From an uncultured Methanobrevibacter sp. (GTDB lineage: Archaea; Methanobacteriota; Methanobacteria; Methanobacteriales; Methanobacteriaceae), in the NCBI RefSeq assembly GCF_902774605.1, contig NZ_CACYJE010000003.1, positions 62,001 through 126,000 on the forward strand: a stretch of 64,000 bases of DNA, in the 5' to 3' direction. Below the pieces are notes generated by a model. That model did no database searches. It was not told the DNA's origin and saw only the letters and a program-made list of their open reading frames with translations. The translations under genes were made by a program, and so were the position numbers. Shown here piece after piece: positions 37,821 to 47,133 of this stretch (position 1 is its first letter; every line of letters starts with the position of its first letter).

Positions 37821-38102
37821 CTAATGGAAAAATGCTAATATTCCCGGCATTGCACCTAGCATTGACTGGAGACCTAGAATGAAGATTGCAAGACCTCCGA
37901 TGAAGTTAATGGCTCTTGCATATTTCATGGCAATTTTTGTACCGAAAGTTCCAAGTAAAAACCATATAATAACCGCAGTTAAACTCAATGCAGCCAATCC
38001 CACTGGGTTTACACCCAAAGAAACCCCTTGAGCGGCCAGGATAAGGTTTTCAATGTTACCAAATACTATTAATCCTAAAAACTGTCTTAATTCCCTATCC
38101 AT
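37821..38102 (-). CDS. Three-helix membrane protein, half-transporter B
   Basis: 93 aa with three hydrophobic helices. FGNIENLILAAQGVSLGVNP and FIGGLAIFILGLQSM match its neighbour closely. The acidic-Asn motif inside helix 1 and the glycine-rich helix 3 resemble one repeat of LysE/TerC/MntP-type six-helix transporters. It starts 1 base after the neighbour's stop with AGGGG as SD. A two-subunit carrier is inference. Confidence 0.65.
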   Translation of the reverse strand: MDRELRQFLGLIVFGNIENLILAAQGVSLGVNPVGLAALSLTAVIIWFLLGTFGTKIAMKYARAINFIGGLAIFILGLQSMLGAMPGILAFFH

Positions 38103-38103
38103 A

Positions 38104-38370
38104 TTATTCGCCCCTAATAGAAGTTATCATTGCTTGGGCACCTAAAATGAAAATAGCAAGCCCACCTATAAATTCAATGAAGCTAACGTATTGAATGAAA
38201 GTTTGAGTAGCAAAAGTTCCAATTATAAGCCATAAAGAAACGCAAATGATACTTGCAATAGCCAATTTGAGTGGATTTACTCCCGCTACAACACCCTGTG
38301 ATGATAAAACCAAGTTTTCAATATTCCCAAATATTATTAATCCCACTAAAGGTAAATATTGCTCCAACAT
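38104..38370 (-). CDS. Three-helix membrane protein, half-transporter A
   Basis: 88 aa from ATG 38370, which follows GGTGAT; ATG-like codon at 38382 rejected. IIFGNIENLVLSSQGVVAGVNP and FIGGLAIFILGAQAM are paralogous to the next gene. TTTATATATT on the minus strand near 38435 is the likely TATA box, so this is the first gene of the glycosyltransferase transcript. Confidence 0.65.
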   Translation of the reverse strand: MLEQYLPLVGLIIFGNIENLVLSSQGVVAGVNPLKLAIASIICVSLWLIIGTFATQTFIQYVSFIEFIGGLAIFILGAQAMITSIRGE

Positions 38371-38595
38371 CCAAATCACCATTTCCCCTAAAAAAAGTAA
38401 TGTGTTACTAAATAATATTAAAGGATTATAATATATAAACCTATCATTAACATGGCATATATTTTTGATTTTTGAATTGAAGAATATTTAATTCTTAAAT
38501 AGAAAAAACAATAAAATAATGAATAAAATTATAATAAATAATGAAAAAAATATATGAAAATTTAATCAGAGAGGTATATTTCAAGTGTAAACCAT

Positions 38596-39603
38596 TTACC
38601 TGTTGGAATACATTTTCTCATAGTACTCCTGATACTGGCCGCTCTTAACCTGTGCAGTCCAATCCTGATTGTCAAGATACCATTGGATGGTTTCCCTGAT
38701 TCCCACTTCAAAAGTGTATTCAGGAGACCAGCCAAGCTCATCCTGGATTTTGGTTGAGTCAATTGCATAGCGGCGGTCATGACCCAAACGGTCGGTTACA
38801 AACTCAATCAATGATTCGTCCTTGCCGAGCTCGGAAAGTATGAGCTTAACGATATAGATGTTCTCCTTCTCGTTGTTACCCCCGATGTTGTAGACTTCAC
38901 CAAGCCTTCCCTCATGCAACACCAAGTCTATGGCGTGGCAGTGGTCGTATACGTGAAGCCAGTCACGGATGTTCTTGCCGTCACCGTATACGGGCAATTT
39001 CTTATCCTCCAGGACATTTGAAATCATCAGTGGAATCAGCTTTTCCGGGAACTGGTAAGGTCCGTAATTATTTGAGCATCTAGTAATGTTTATTGGCAGG
39101 TCAAAGGTTTCACCATATGCTCTTGTAATCAAGTCTCCACCGGCCTTTGATGCTGAATATGGGCTGTTAGGCTGCAATGGAGTGGTTTCTGTGAAATATC
39201 CGGTTTTGCCTAGGGTGCCGTAAACCTCATCGGTTGAAATCTGAATGTACTTTTCGACTCCATGCTCCTTGGCGGCATTTAAAAGTACCTGAGTGCCCAG
39301 CACGTTTGATTTTATGAAGATTTCCGGATCGGTAATGCTTCTGTCAACATGGCTTTCTGCAGCGAAGTTGATCACATAGTCGCATTTCCTGACCAGTTCA
39401 TCCGCAATTTCCTTATCCCTTATGTCCCCCTTGACGAAGGAGTAGTTATCCCTATCCTCTATGTCCTTAAGGTTTTCAAGGTTTCCGCAGTAGGTCAATG
39501 CATCAAGGTTGATGGTATGGTAGTCTGAGTATTTCTCAACCATGTATCTTACGAAATTGCTTCCTATAAATCCTGCTCCACCGGTTACTAGAATATTAGT
39601 CAT
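38596..39603 (-). CDS. rfbB: dTDP-glucose 4,6-dehydratase
   Basis: 335 aa. VTGGAGFIGSNFVRYMVEK binds NAD+; the active site has STDEVYG and YSASKAGGD, with FAAESHVDRSI. Second step of dTDP-L-rhamnose synthesis. ATG 39603 (MTNILVTGG) follows GAGTGAT and is preferred over the in-frame TTG at 39615, which overlaps rfbC. Confidence 0.95.
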   Translation of the reverse strand: MTNILVTGGAGFIGSNFVRYMVEKYSDYHTINLDALTYCGNLENLKDIEDRDNYSFVKGDIRDKEIADELVRKCDYVINFAAESHVDRSITDPEIFIKSNVLGTQVLLNAAKEHGVEKYIQISTDEVYGTLGKTGYFTETTPLQPNSPYSASKAGGDLITRAYGETFDLPINITRCSNNYGPYQFPEKLIPLMISNVLEDKKLPVYGDGKNIRDWLHVYDHCHAIDLVLHEGRLGEVYNIGGNNEKENIYIVKLILSELGKDESLIEFVTDRLGHDRRYAIDSTKIQDELGWSPEYTFEVGIRETIQWYLDNQDWTAQVKSGQYQEYYEKMYSNR

Positions 39604-39611
39604 TTTATCAC

Positions 39612-40169
39612 TCAATATTTAATCTTAGACTCCTTGAGGGTCTTCCATTCCTTATCCTTGTCGGACAATATTATCTCATCAATATCATCCAATGGCCAAT
39701 CGATGCCTATTTCCTCATCGTTCCACATTATGCCGCTTTCATCATCCCCATGGTAGAATTCAGTGCATTTGTATTGGAATTCCGCTTCTTCTGACAATAC
39801 CAGAAAACCATGGGCGAATTTAGGTGGAATGTACAATTGCTTCTTGTTTTCCTCGGAAAGTATCTCCCCATACCATTTTCCGTAGGTGGGTGAGTCCCCT
39901 CTCAGGTCGACTCCAACGTCGAACACTTCACCCCTGATTACTCGCACGAGCTTTCCCTGAGGATGGTTGACCTGCAGGTGAAGGCCCCTGAGCACTCCTT
40001 TTGATGATTTTGACTGGTTGTCCTGAACGAACTTCAAGTCATGTCCAGCTTCCTTGAAATCATTTTCCTGGTAGGTTTCCATGAAGTATCCCCTGTTGTC
40101 CTCAAAAACAGTGGGTTCGACCACAAACATTCCCTCTATTCCGGTTTCAGTAAATTTAAATTTCCCCAT
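39612..40169 (-). CDS. rfbC: dTDP-4-dehydrorhamnose 3,5-epimerase
   Basis: 185 aa cupin. VFEDNRGYFMETYQ, GVLRGLHLQ (catalytic His), KLVRVIRGEVFDVGVDLR and PPKFAHGFLVLSE are diagnostic. Third step of dTDP-rhamnose synthesis. Lies 8 bp after rfbA. Confidence 0.95.
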   Translation of the reverse strand: MGKFKFTETGIEGMFVVEPTVFEDNRGYFMETYQENDFKEAGHDLKFVQDNQSKSSKGVLRGLHLQVNHPQGKLVRVIRGEVFDVGVDLRGDSPTYGKWYGEILSEENKKQLYIPPKFAHGFLVLSEEAEFQYKCTEFYHGDDESGIMWNDEEIGIDWPLDDIDEIILSDKDKEWKTLKESKIKY

Positions 40170-40176
40170 ATTATCA

Positions 40177-41043
40177 TCATCTTTTAACTAGGTTAAACAA
40201 GTATTCTCCATAATCGGTTTTCTTAAGCTCTTCAGCTGTCTCCAACAGTTGGTCGTCATCAATGTATCCTTTGCGATATGCTATCTCTTCCAGACATGCT
40301 ATGTAGAGGCCTTGCCTTTTCTGTATTGTCTCAATGAAGTTTGATGCCTCAAGCAGTCCGGCATGTGTTCCAGTATCAAGCCATGCCATACCACGACCGA
40401 GCAGCTCAACTTTAAGCTTTCCCCTTTTGAGGTATTCCTCGTTGACCGAGGTGATTTCAACTTCACCCCTGTCTGACGGCTTGACGTTCTTGGCTATCTC
40501 TATCACGTCATTGTCGTAGAAGTACAGTCCCGGCACGATGTAATTTGACTTTGGCTTTTCCGGCTTTTCCTCTATTGACAATACATTCCACTCGTCATCG
40601 AACTCGACCACACCGAAAGCTTCCGGGTTGTTGGTGTAGTATCCGAATATCACTGCACCCTCCTTCAAATCGGTTGCCCTTTCAAGTATCTCGGTGAACC
40701 TGTGGCCGTGAAAGATATTGTCTCCCAAAATGAGCGCAACGTTATCGTCGCCGATGAATTCCTCGCCGATTATGAATGCTTCGGCCAGTCCGTTAGGGTT
40801 TTCCTGAACGGCATATTCAAAAGTGATGCCGAGGCTTGACCCGTCTCCGAGCAAGTCCTGATACATTGGCAGGTCCCTTGGAGTTGATATGATCAGTATC
40901 TCCTTGATTCCTGCAAGCATCAATACTGATATCGGATAGTAAATCATTGGTTTATCGTAAAGTGGCAGTAATTGTTTTGAAACCGCCTTGGTAATAGGAT
41001 ATAGGCGAGTTCCAGAACCGCCTGCTAAAACAATTCCTTTCAT
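40177..41043 (-). CDS. rfbA: Glucose-1-phosphate thymidylyltransferase
   Basis: 288 aa. [31 protein letters not shown] is the nucleotidyltransferase signature region; LGDNIFHGH and [11 protein letters not shown] follow. It makes dTDP-glucose. ATG 41043 follows GTGAT; GTG at 41052 overlaps it. TATA-like CTATATAAAT (minus, about 41078-41087) gives rfbA-C-B their own promoter, separate from rfbD. Confidence 0.95.
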   Translation of the reverse strand: MKGIVLAGGSGTRLYPITKAVSKQLLPLYDKPMIYYPISVLMLAGIKEILIISTPRDLPMYQDLLGDGSSLGITFEYAVQENPNGLAEAFIIGEEFIGDDNVALILGDNIFHGHRFTEILERATDLKEGAVIFGYYTNNPEAFGVVEFDDEWNVLSIEEKPEKPKSNYIVPGLYFYDNDVIEIAKNVKPSDRGEVEITSVNEEYLKRGKLKVELLGRGMAWLDTGTHAGLLEASNFIETIQKRQGLYIACLEEIAYRKGYIDDDQLLETAEELKKTDYGEYLFNLVKR

Positions 41044-41255
41044 AATAATCACTTATAAAAATATCTATTTCAATTCATTTATATAGATTGGCAAGACCTG
41101 AAATATCCCATTACCCGCAAATTTCAAAATTGATTTCAACTCGTTAAATGCTAAACTAAAATCAATTAAATCATTATTAAACAATTTATGATGAAACTCA
41201 GGGCGTAAGGGAACTGCTAATTTGAATTTCAAAAAAAAATAATAATTTGAATTAA

Positions 41256-41480
41256 TTAATATATGAATGTTAAAAAATCATTCTCGGATGCGGCATCTAT
41301 AAAGGTGTCAAGAATATCCTTGTCAACCTCATCCGGATTAATCAATTCAATTTCACATTCCATTTCAGTCAGGCAATCATATAGAGCATCCAGATTCTTA
41401 CCGTAGTAATCGGGCAGGTTCAATGCCTCCATCAAATAGTCATGCCCGTCCCGTTTGATTAATTTGCCGTCCAATTGCAT
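41256..41480 (-). CDS. Barstar-like ribonuclease inhibitor
   Basis: 74 aa from ATG 41480, whose SD GAGGT lies in the last codons of the barnase gene. ALNLPDYYGKNLDALYDCLTEM aligns with the barnase-binding helix of barstar: Tyr29, Asp35 and Asp39 are conserved, Trp38 is Tyr and Glu76 is Asp. It should bind the RNase in the cytoplasm and protect the producer. Immediate downstream partner of the barnase gene on the same transcript. Confidence 0.88.
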   Translation of the reverse strand: MQLDGKLIKRDGHDYLMEALNLPDYYGKNLDALYDCLTEMECEIELINPDEVDKDILDTFIDAASENDFLTFIY

Positions 41481-41481
41481 T

Positions 41482-41931
41482 TTAAACCTCAGTGAATGTG
41501 TTGTAGTGATCGTCAGTGTAGTACACCTTATAATCACCGGTATTGTAAACTATCCTTTCGGCCCCACGACTGGTTCCGTTAGCGTTGATGTCGCATTCGA
41601 CGTATCTTGAATCGCTGTCGGGAAGTACATGTTGCCTGTTGGTGAATGTGTCTCCGCCTATGCTTTTTCCAGGAGCATATTTCTTAAGGGGTCCCCCATG
41701 CCAACCTAGGCTTTTGGCCTCTTTCTTGGTTATGTAATTGCTTGGAAGCTTATGATACTCCTTGATGTAAGCTGAAACCTCATTCACTGTGCAGTATTCT
41801 CCATCTTCCACTACATTAACATCACTATTGTCATGGCCGAAGTTTAAAAAGTCCAGAAAACCTGCACTTACGGCACCGATGCTGAATAGGGCGATGATTA
41901 ATGCAATGATTAAAACTAGTTTCTTGTTCAT
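41482..41931 (-). CDS. Secreted barnase-like ribonuclease
   Basis: 149 aa. A signal peptide (about residues 1-23, MNKKLVLIIALIIALFSIGA, cleaved near VSA/GF) leads to a barnase domain. The match to Bacillus barnase is close: EYHKLPSNYITKKEAKSLGW, APGKSIGGDTFTNRQ, DINANGTSRGAERIVY and DHYNTF. All catalytic residues have equivalents: Lys27 (HKLP), Glu73 (VECDIN), Arg83, Arg87 and His102. It should cut RNA outside the cell. Its ATG overlaps the rfbD stop (ATGA), so it is read on the rfbD transcript. Confidence 0.92.
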   Translation of the reverse strand: MNKKLVLIIALIIALFSIGAVSAGFLDFLNFGHDNSDVNVVEDGEYCTVNEVSAYIKEYHKLPSNYITKKEAKSLGWHGGPLKKYAPGKSIGGDTFTNRQHVLPDSDSRYVECDINANGTSRGAERIVYNTGDYKVYYTDDHYNTFTEV

Positions 41932-42767
41932 TTTATCAACTCAACATATTCTTTTATTGCTTCTTTATAATCTCTCAATGGTTCAAAACCGTTTTTTATC
42001 CAGTTCCTGTTTTCCAGGACGGAGTAGTGCGGTCTTGGTGCCGGCCTTGCAAACTCGGCTGCAGTCACGGGAATCACCTTAACGTCAACATCCGCTATTT
42101 CAAAAATGTATCTTGCAAACTCGCACCATGAGCAGCTTCCGGAATTTGTCAAATGGTATGTTCCATAGCAATCGGTTTCTATCAGCTCAGAGATTCCTTG
42201 AGCCAGATCAGGAGTGTAGGTTGGAGTTCCCACCTCATCATACACCACTGTTATTTCAGAGTGGTTCTTGGCCAGTTCAAGCATTGTCTTTGGGAAGTTG
42301 CCTCCGTTCAAGCCGTACAGCCATGCGGTACGGATTATGAAGTACTTGTCAAGTATTTCCAAAATGGCCTCCTCGCCCTGAAGCTTGCTTTTGCCGTAGA
42401 CGCTGATCGGACCTATCTCATCATCCTCAACCCATGGGCGAGTGTTCTCGCCGTTGAAAATGTAATCTGTGCTGATATGGACCAGTGGAGAGTCTATTTC
42501 CTTGCATGCAATGGCCAGGTTTCTAACCCCCTCGCCATTTACGGCATATGCCATGTCCTGATTTTCCTCACAACCGTCAACATTGGTGTATGCAGCTGAA
42601 TTGATGACCAGGTCTGGTTTGTTTTCAACTATAAACTCCAGCACATGTTCCCTGTCAGTGATATCCAATGTCTTGGAAGTGGTTAGGATCAAGTCATGCC
42701 TGTCCTCCAGGACTTTTGTCAAGTCGTGACCGAGCATTCCATTGGAACCTGTTATTAAAATCTTCAT
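41928..42767 (-). CDS. rfbD: dTDP-4-dehydrorhamnose reductase
   Basis: 279 aa. ILITGSNGMLGHDL binds NADPH; NSAAYTNVDGCEEN, STDYIFNG and YGKSKLQGE are family motifs. Last step of dTDP-L-rhamnose synthesis. ATG 42767 follows GTGAT; a GTG at 42776 is the alternative. First gene of a transcript that continues into barnase and barstar, split from rfbA-C-B by that pair and a 203-bp gap. Confidence 0.94.
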   Translation of the reverse strand: MKILITGSNGMLGHDLTKVLEDRHDLILTTSKTLDITDREHVLEFIVENKPDLVINSAAYTNVDGCEENQDMAYAVNGEGVRNLAIACKEIDSPLVHISTDYIFNGENTRPWVEDDEIGPISVYGKSKLQGEEAILEILDKYFIIRTAWLYGLNGGNFPKTMLELAKNHSEITVVYDEVGTPTYTPDLAQGISELIETDCYGTYHLTNSGSCSWCEFARYIFEIADVDVKVIPVTAAEFARPAPRPHYSVLENRNWIKNGFEPLRDYKEAIKEYVELIK

Positions 42768-42845
42768 GTTCATCACTTAAAAATTAATATATGTTAAAAT
42801 ATATATTATATTTAATATTTAAAAAGGAAGGGAGATGGAGTAATT

Positions 42846-44081
42846 ATGAAAATATGTATTATGGGTCAAGGCTATATCGGACTTCCAACAGCGGCACTGT
42901 TCACAAGAAACCATTGTGAAGTTGTTGGAGTTGACGTTAATGAAAAGATTGTTGACAACCTGAATAAGGGAATTATTCACATTGAGGAACCTGGAATCAG
43001 CGACATCATTCAAAATGCGGTCAAGCTTGGCGTATACACAGCTTCACTAACACCCCAAAAAGCGGATGCTTTTATAATTACAGTACCAACCCCTTACATT
43101 ATAGAAAACTACAGCTGTGACTTGAGCTATGTCGTAAGCGCATGCGAGTCAATAATACCATTTTTGGAGAAGGGAAACACTGTCATAATAGAGTCAACAA
43201 TCGCTCCAATGTCAACCGATGAAACCATTAAGCCGATTTTTGAAAATGCCGGATTTACAATTGGTGAGGACCTGTATCTTGCACATTGCCCTGAAAGGGT
43301 TTTGCCGGGCAAAATCATCGAGGAGCTGATTCACAACGACCGCATTATCGGCGGAGTTACAACTGAATGTGCCGTCAAGGCAAGTGAAGTCTATGGACAG
43401 TTTGTTGAAGGTGAATTGATGCTGACTGAAGCGAAAACCGCTGAGCTGTCCAAATGTATGGAGAACACTTTCAGGGACGTTAACATTGCACTTGCAAATG
43501 AGCTTGCCAAAATCTGCGCTGAGATTGGTGTTAACGCATTGGACGTCATTAAAATGGCAAACAAGCATCCGAGAGTAAACCTTCACTCACCGGGACCTGG
43601 CGTTGGCGGGCACTGCCTTGCAATTGACCCTTACTTCATCTATGCCAAGGCTCCCGAAACCGCCAAGATAATTAAGCTTGCTCGTGACACCAACAATTCA
43701 ATGCCTGGTTTCGTGTGCGAATACGTTGAGAAAATGATTCCTGAAGGCAAGATTGCACTTTTGGGAGTTTCATATAAGGGAAACACTGGCGATGATCGTG
43801 AAAGCCCTGCCTATGAGATAATATCCAGGCTAAGCGAAAATTATGAAATAGCAATCCATGACCCTCACATTGACAATCCGTCCTTTGTCGGTTTTGCCGA
43901 GGCCGTTGATGATGCCGATTTGATTTTGATTTTATGCGACCATGACGAGTTCAAGTACCTGGATTATGATTTGATACTTAAAAAGATGTCTGATCCGATA
44001 ATATTCGACACTAAAAATATAATAAGAGAAGTTCCAAGTGAAATTAAACTATTTAATTACGGGAACTTGTATGAATTATAA
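42846..44081 (+). CDS. wecC: UDP-N-acetyl-D-mannosamine dehydrogenase
   Basis: 411 aa of the UDP-glucose/GDP-mannose dehydrogenase family. IMGQGYIGLPTAALF binds NAD+; the catalytic region has GPGVGGHCLAIDPYF (active-site Cys) and LLGVSYKGNTGDDRESPA. It oxidises UDP-ManNAc to UDP-ManNAcA, a sugar acid used in surface glycans. GGAG is 5 bases before the ATG. It diverges from rfbD over 78 bp. Confidence 0.85.
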   Translation: MKICIMGQGYIGLPTAALFTRNHCEVVGVDVNEKIVDNLNKGIIHIEEPGISDIIQNAVKLGVYTASLTPQKADAFIITVPTPYIIENYSCDLSYVVSACESIIPFLEKGNTVIIESTIAPMSTDETIKPIFENAGFTIGEDLYLAHCPERVLPGKIIEELIHNDRIIGGVTTECAVKASEVYGQFVEGELMLTEAKTAELSKCMENTFRDVNIALANELAKICAEIGVNALDVIKMANKHPRVNLHSPGPGVGGHCLAIDPYFIYAKAPETAKIIKLARDTNNSMPGFVCEYVEKMIPEGKIALLGVSYKGNTGDDRESPAYEIISRLSENYEIAIHDPHIDNPSFVGFAEAVDDADLILILCDHDEFKYLDYDLILKKMSDPIIFDTKNIIREVPSEIKLFNYGNLYEL

Positions 44082-44082
44082 T

Positions 44083-45294
44083 CTAAAAATTAATTGACTG
44101 GTCAGGTTTTATTGAATTACCGTTCCAAGCCTTGAGACTGCTCCATTCCTCAGATGGTGATTTCCAAAACACATCATCTGGGCGTAAACCTAACGGCAGG
44201 AACACTGCACAACAAAGGTATAGGCTTCCGGTGCAAATGTTTTCCTCACAGATGTCTGCCTGTGAACCGTTCAATCCGCAGATCAACCATCCTTCACTGT
44301 TGAAGTTCTGATTGCCTGTGAATTGCCTTTGAATTACTTTTGTCAGTGCGCTTCTGACTTGGGCTGGATAAATGTTTCTTGGCAGTATTTTCAGCAATGC
44401 CGCCTGTGAAAGCAGGTGGAATACTCCACACCTGTATGACAAGGATTTTCCTAGAAGGGGATATGTTCCTTCAGGTGAAATCATTCTTTCAAGCTGTGAG
44501 GATAATCTGGATGATCTCATCAATTGAACATCCAAGAGTTCACCATCCCTCAATTCGTATTTTCTCATTACCGCTAAAATATCGTTTAGCATCGGATGAA
44601 TCACTAAACTGTTATAGTAGCTTGACTCAAAGTCTTCACCGTCTGAGTAAATCCCGTCTCCGACATACAGTTCATCGCGGAATTTGGAAATAGCATATGT
44701 TAACCTTTCCTTGTCGCATTCGCCTGTGAATTCCAATAAAGCCGCCTCTATCATTGATGTGAAAAGAAGCCAATGATTTTCATAAGGGGCTATTATCCTT
44801 GTATTTTTCAATTCGCGGATGATTCTTGCCTGAACATCCATTGGTAAATTAAGCCAAATCTGGTTTTTAGCCCTGAGCAATCCTTGTGCAAATAATGCAA
44901 CATCCACTAAAGATTGTTTTGGCTCTACTACAAAAATATAATCGTTGTTGTTTGGATTAACAGCGTTTGTAATTGATTTCAATGTCAATTTAATGTATTT
45001 ACCGCGCAGCTTACCTTCTTCGGAATTGTCCACACCCAATTCCAGCCATGGCGCAATTCCATTTAATACACGAGCAAATGCTTCTAGATATGTGAATTTT
45101 TGTCCTTCTGTACTGTTAGACTCATAAGGCATTGTTTTTCTTAATGTGCCTCTTGATAAGTTATTCAGAACCGGATATGCTATTTTTTGTAATGTTGAAA
45201 TCCAAAAAATCCTATCTTCCCAAACAGGAGGTTTCTCTTCCATTATTGGAGGTTCTTCTTCTTTTTTGAATCTGTTAAAAAATGAATTGCTCAT
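44083..45294 (-). CDS. DUF2264 family protein
   Basis: About 403 aa. An alpha/alpha-toroid-like helical protein: FTYLEAFARVLNGIAPWLE, IAPYENHWLLFTSMIEAALL and YGDGIYSDGEDFE-like YVGDGIYSDGEDFESSYYNS fit DUF2264, which resembles glycoside hydrolase or lyase toroids. TATATATAA lies about 25 bp ahead of ATG 45294 (MSNSFF), which argues for a leaderless start there rather than at 45315. A role in glycan breakdown is inference. Confidence 0.75.
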   Translation of the reverse strand: MSNSFFNRFKKEEEPPIMEEKPPVWEDRIFWISTLQKIAYPVLNNLSRGTLRKTMPYESNSTEGQKFTYLEAFARVLNGIAPWLELGVDNSEEGKLRGKYIKLTLKSITNAVNPNNNDYIFVVEPKQSLVDVALFAQGLLRAKNQIWLNLPMDVQARIIRELKNTRIIAPYENHWLLFTSMIEAALLEFTGECDKERLTYAISKFRDELYVGDGIYSDGEDFESSYYNSLVIHPMLNDILAVMRKYELRDGELLDVQLMRSSRLSSQLERMISPEGTYPLLGKSLSYRCGVFHLLSQAALLKILPRNIYPAQVRSALTKVIQRQFTGNQNFNSEGWLICGLNGSQADICEENICTGSLYLCCAVFLPLGLRPDDVFWKSPSEEWSSLKAWNGNSIKPDQSINF

Positions 45295-45351
45295 GAATAA
45301 TATTTTGTTAAACATTATATATAAACATTAAAAAATGCCCAATAATATGAG

Positions 45352-45380
45352 AGTATAAATAGTTATAAAACATATATAAT
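45352..45380 (+). promoter_or_regulatory. Promoter of the leuC operon
   Basis: TATAAATAG at about 45354 and TATATAAT at about 45373 are candidate TATA boxes; the first leaves a leader of about 25 bases with GAGGT as SD before ATG 45405. Confidence 0.4.
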
Positions 45381-45404
45381 TATCATTATTAAGAGGTTTA
45401 AAAT

Positions 45405-46649
45405 ATGCCAACAATGTCTGAAAAAATATTAGCTAAAGCTTCCGGAAAGGAAAAAGTCGAAGCTGGAGATATAATCATTGCAAATATTGATGTAGCAATG
45501 ACACACGATTTGACCGGACCTCTTTCAGTGGAATCCTTTGAAAAAATCGGAGCTGAGAAGGTTTGGGACCCATCAAAAATAGTCATACCTTTTGACCATC
45601 AGGTTCCCGCTGACTCAATCGATTCAGCCAACAATCATATCATAATGAGACAATTCGTCAAGAAACAAGGTATCGAGCATTTCTACGATGTCAACGCTGG
45701 AGTGTGCCATCAGATATTGCCTGAAAAGGGGCATGTTGTTCCCGGCGAGGTCATTGTGGGCGCCGATTCGCATACCTGCACCCATGGAGCATTGGGCGCT
45801 TTTGCAACAGGCATCGGTTCTACAGATATGGCGATGGTGTTTGCTGAAGGCAACTTATGGTTCAAGGTGCCTGAAACAAACAGGTTCAATGTTACAGGCC
45901 AGTTGAAGGACAATGTTTATGCAAAGGATGTCATACTACATATAATTGGCGAGATGGGTGCTGACGGCTCAACATACAAGGCATGTGAGTTTGCCGGCGA
46001 AACCATAAGTGACATGAGCGTTTCAGACCGCATGGTGTTATGCAATATGGCTATTGAAATGGGCGGAAAGACCGGTTTGGTGGAACCGGACAAGAAAACA
46101 ATCGATTATGTTGAAAAGCGTTCCAATAAACCGTATGAAATATTTAAAACTGATTTAGACTCAAATTCTCTTAATATAATTGATATTGATGTTAGTGACC
46201 TTGAGCCGCAGATAGCCTGTCCCCACAATGTGGACAACGTCAAGCCGATAAGCGAGGTTGACGTTGAGCTTGACCAGGTGTTCATAGGTTCATGCACTAA
46301 CGGAAGGCTCAGCGATTTGCGCGATGCTGCAAGAATATTGAAAGGAAACAGGATTGCTGAAGGCACCAGAATGCTGGTCATACCTGCATCCACCGAGATT
46401 TACTCAAAAGCCTTGGATGAGGGACTGATTAAGATATTCGTAGAAGCGGGAGCGTTGGTTTCCGCCCCATGCTGCGGCCCATGCCTTGGAGGGCATACCG
46501 GAATTATCGGCCCGGGCGAGGTTAGCCTTTCAACATCCAACAGGAACTTCAAGGGAAGGCAGGGCTCACCTGACGGTGAAGTTTACCTATCATCTGCAGC
46601 GGTTGCGGCAGCATCAGCCATTGAAGGAAGAATCGTGGCTCCGGAGTGA
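45405..46649 (+). CDS. leuC: 3-isopropylmalate (or homoaconitate) dehydratase large subunit
   Basis: 414 aa, the archaeal LeuC/HacA size. [4Fe-4S] cysteines lie in FIGSCTNGR and [26 protein letters not shown] is the substrate loop. It isomerises 2- to 3-isopropylmalate for leucine, or homocitrate for coenzyme B side-chain synthesis. The small-subunit loop (next gene) favours leucine synthesis. First gene of a leuC-leuD-leuB run. Confidence 0.85.
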   Translation: MPTMSEKILAKASGKEKVEAGDIIIANIDVAMTHDLTGPLSVESFEKIGAEKVWDPSKIVIPFDHQVPADSIDSANNHIIMRQFVKKQGIEHFYDVNAGVCHQILPEKGHVVPGEVIVGADSHTCTHGALGAFATGIGSTDMAMVFAEGNLWFKVPETNRFNVTGQLKDNVYAKDVILHIIGEMGADGSTYKACEFAGETISDMSVSDRMVLCNMAIEMGGKTGLVEPDKKTIDYVEKRSNKPYEIFKTDLDSNSLNIIDIDVSDLEPQIACPHNVDNVKPISEVDVELDQVFIGSCTNGRLSDLRDAARILKGNRIAEGTRMLVIPASTEIYSKALDEGLIKIFVEAGALVSAPCCGPCLGGHTGIIGPGEVSLSTSNRNFKGRQGSPDGEVYLSSAAVAAASAIEGRIVAPE

Positions 46650-46653
46650 TAAT

Positions 46654-47133
46654 GTGAAAGGAAAAGCATGGAAATTTGGAAACGATATTGACACTGACAT
46701 CATAATTCCTGGAAGATACTTAATCTACACTGATGAGGAAACATTATCCCAGCATTGCATGGAAGGATTGGATCCGGATTTTAGTGAAAAGTGCAGTGAG
46801 GGAGATTTCATTGTGGCCGGCACTAATTTCGGCTGCGGTTCATCCCGTGAACATGCTCCAATAGCCCTTAAGGGAGCTGGCGTTAAAGCGGTGATTGCAG
46901 AGTCTTTTGCAAGAATATTTTACAGGAACGCTACAAACGTGGGCGTTCCGCTTCTTGAAGCTCCAGGAATTAGTGAACTGATACAGGATGGAGAGGAAAT
47001 AACAGTGGATATGGAGAATGCTACAATAACATCAAGCAATGGCGATAGCATTGAATTTAAGAAACTTCCTCCATTCATGTTGGAAATATTAAAGCAAGGT
47101 GGTTTGATTGAGTACCTCAAGAACAAAAGATAG
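46654..47133 (+). CDS. leuD: 3-isopropylmalate dehydratase small subunit
   Basis: 159 aa, starting with GTG 46654 three bases after GGAGTGAT; the longer frame from 46486 lies inside leuC and is not real. [19 protein letters not shown] opens the swivel domain; [14 protein letters not shown] is conserved. Loop YLIY resembles YLVY of LeuD rather than YLRT of homoaconitase HacB (from memory of the Methanocaldococcus pair). Confidence 0.83.
   Translation: MKGKAWKFGNDIDTDIIIPGRYLIYTDEETLSQHCMEGLDPDFSEKCSEGDFIVAGTNFGCGSSREHAPIALKGAGVKAVIAESFARIFYRNATNVGVPLLEAPGISELIQDGEEITVDMENATITSSNGDSIEFKKLPPFMLEILKQGGLIEYLKNKR

Noticed and set aside
41195-41225. GC-richer patch AGGGCGTAAGGGAAC between rfbA and barstar as an RNA gene
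   Set aside because: Too short, no stable stem and no second copy seen in the window.
46486-46653. Upstream extension of the leuD frame inside leuC
   Set aside because: The added residues do not match LeuD, while GTG 46654 has a GGAGTGAT site and starts at the conserved N-terminus.
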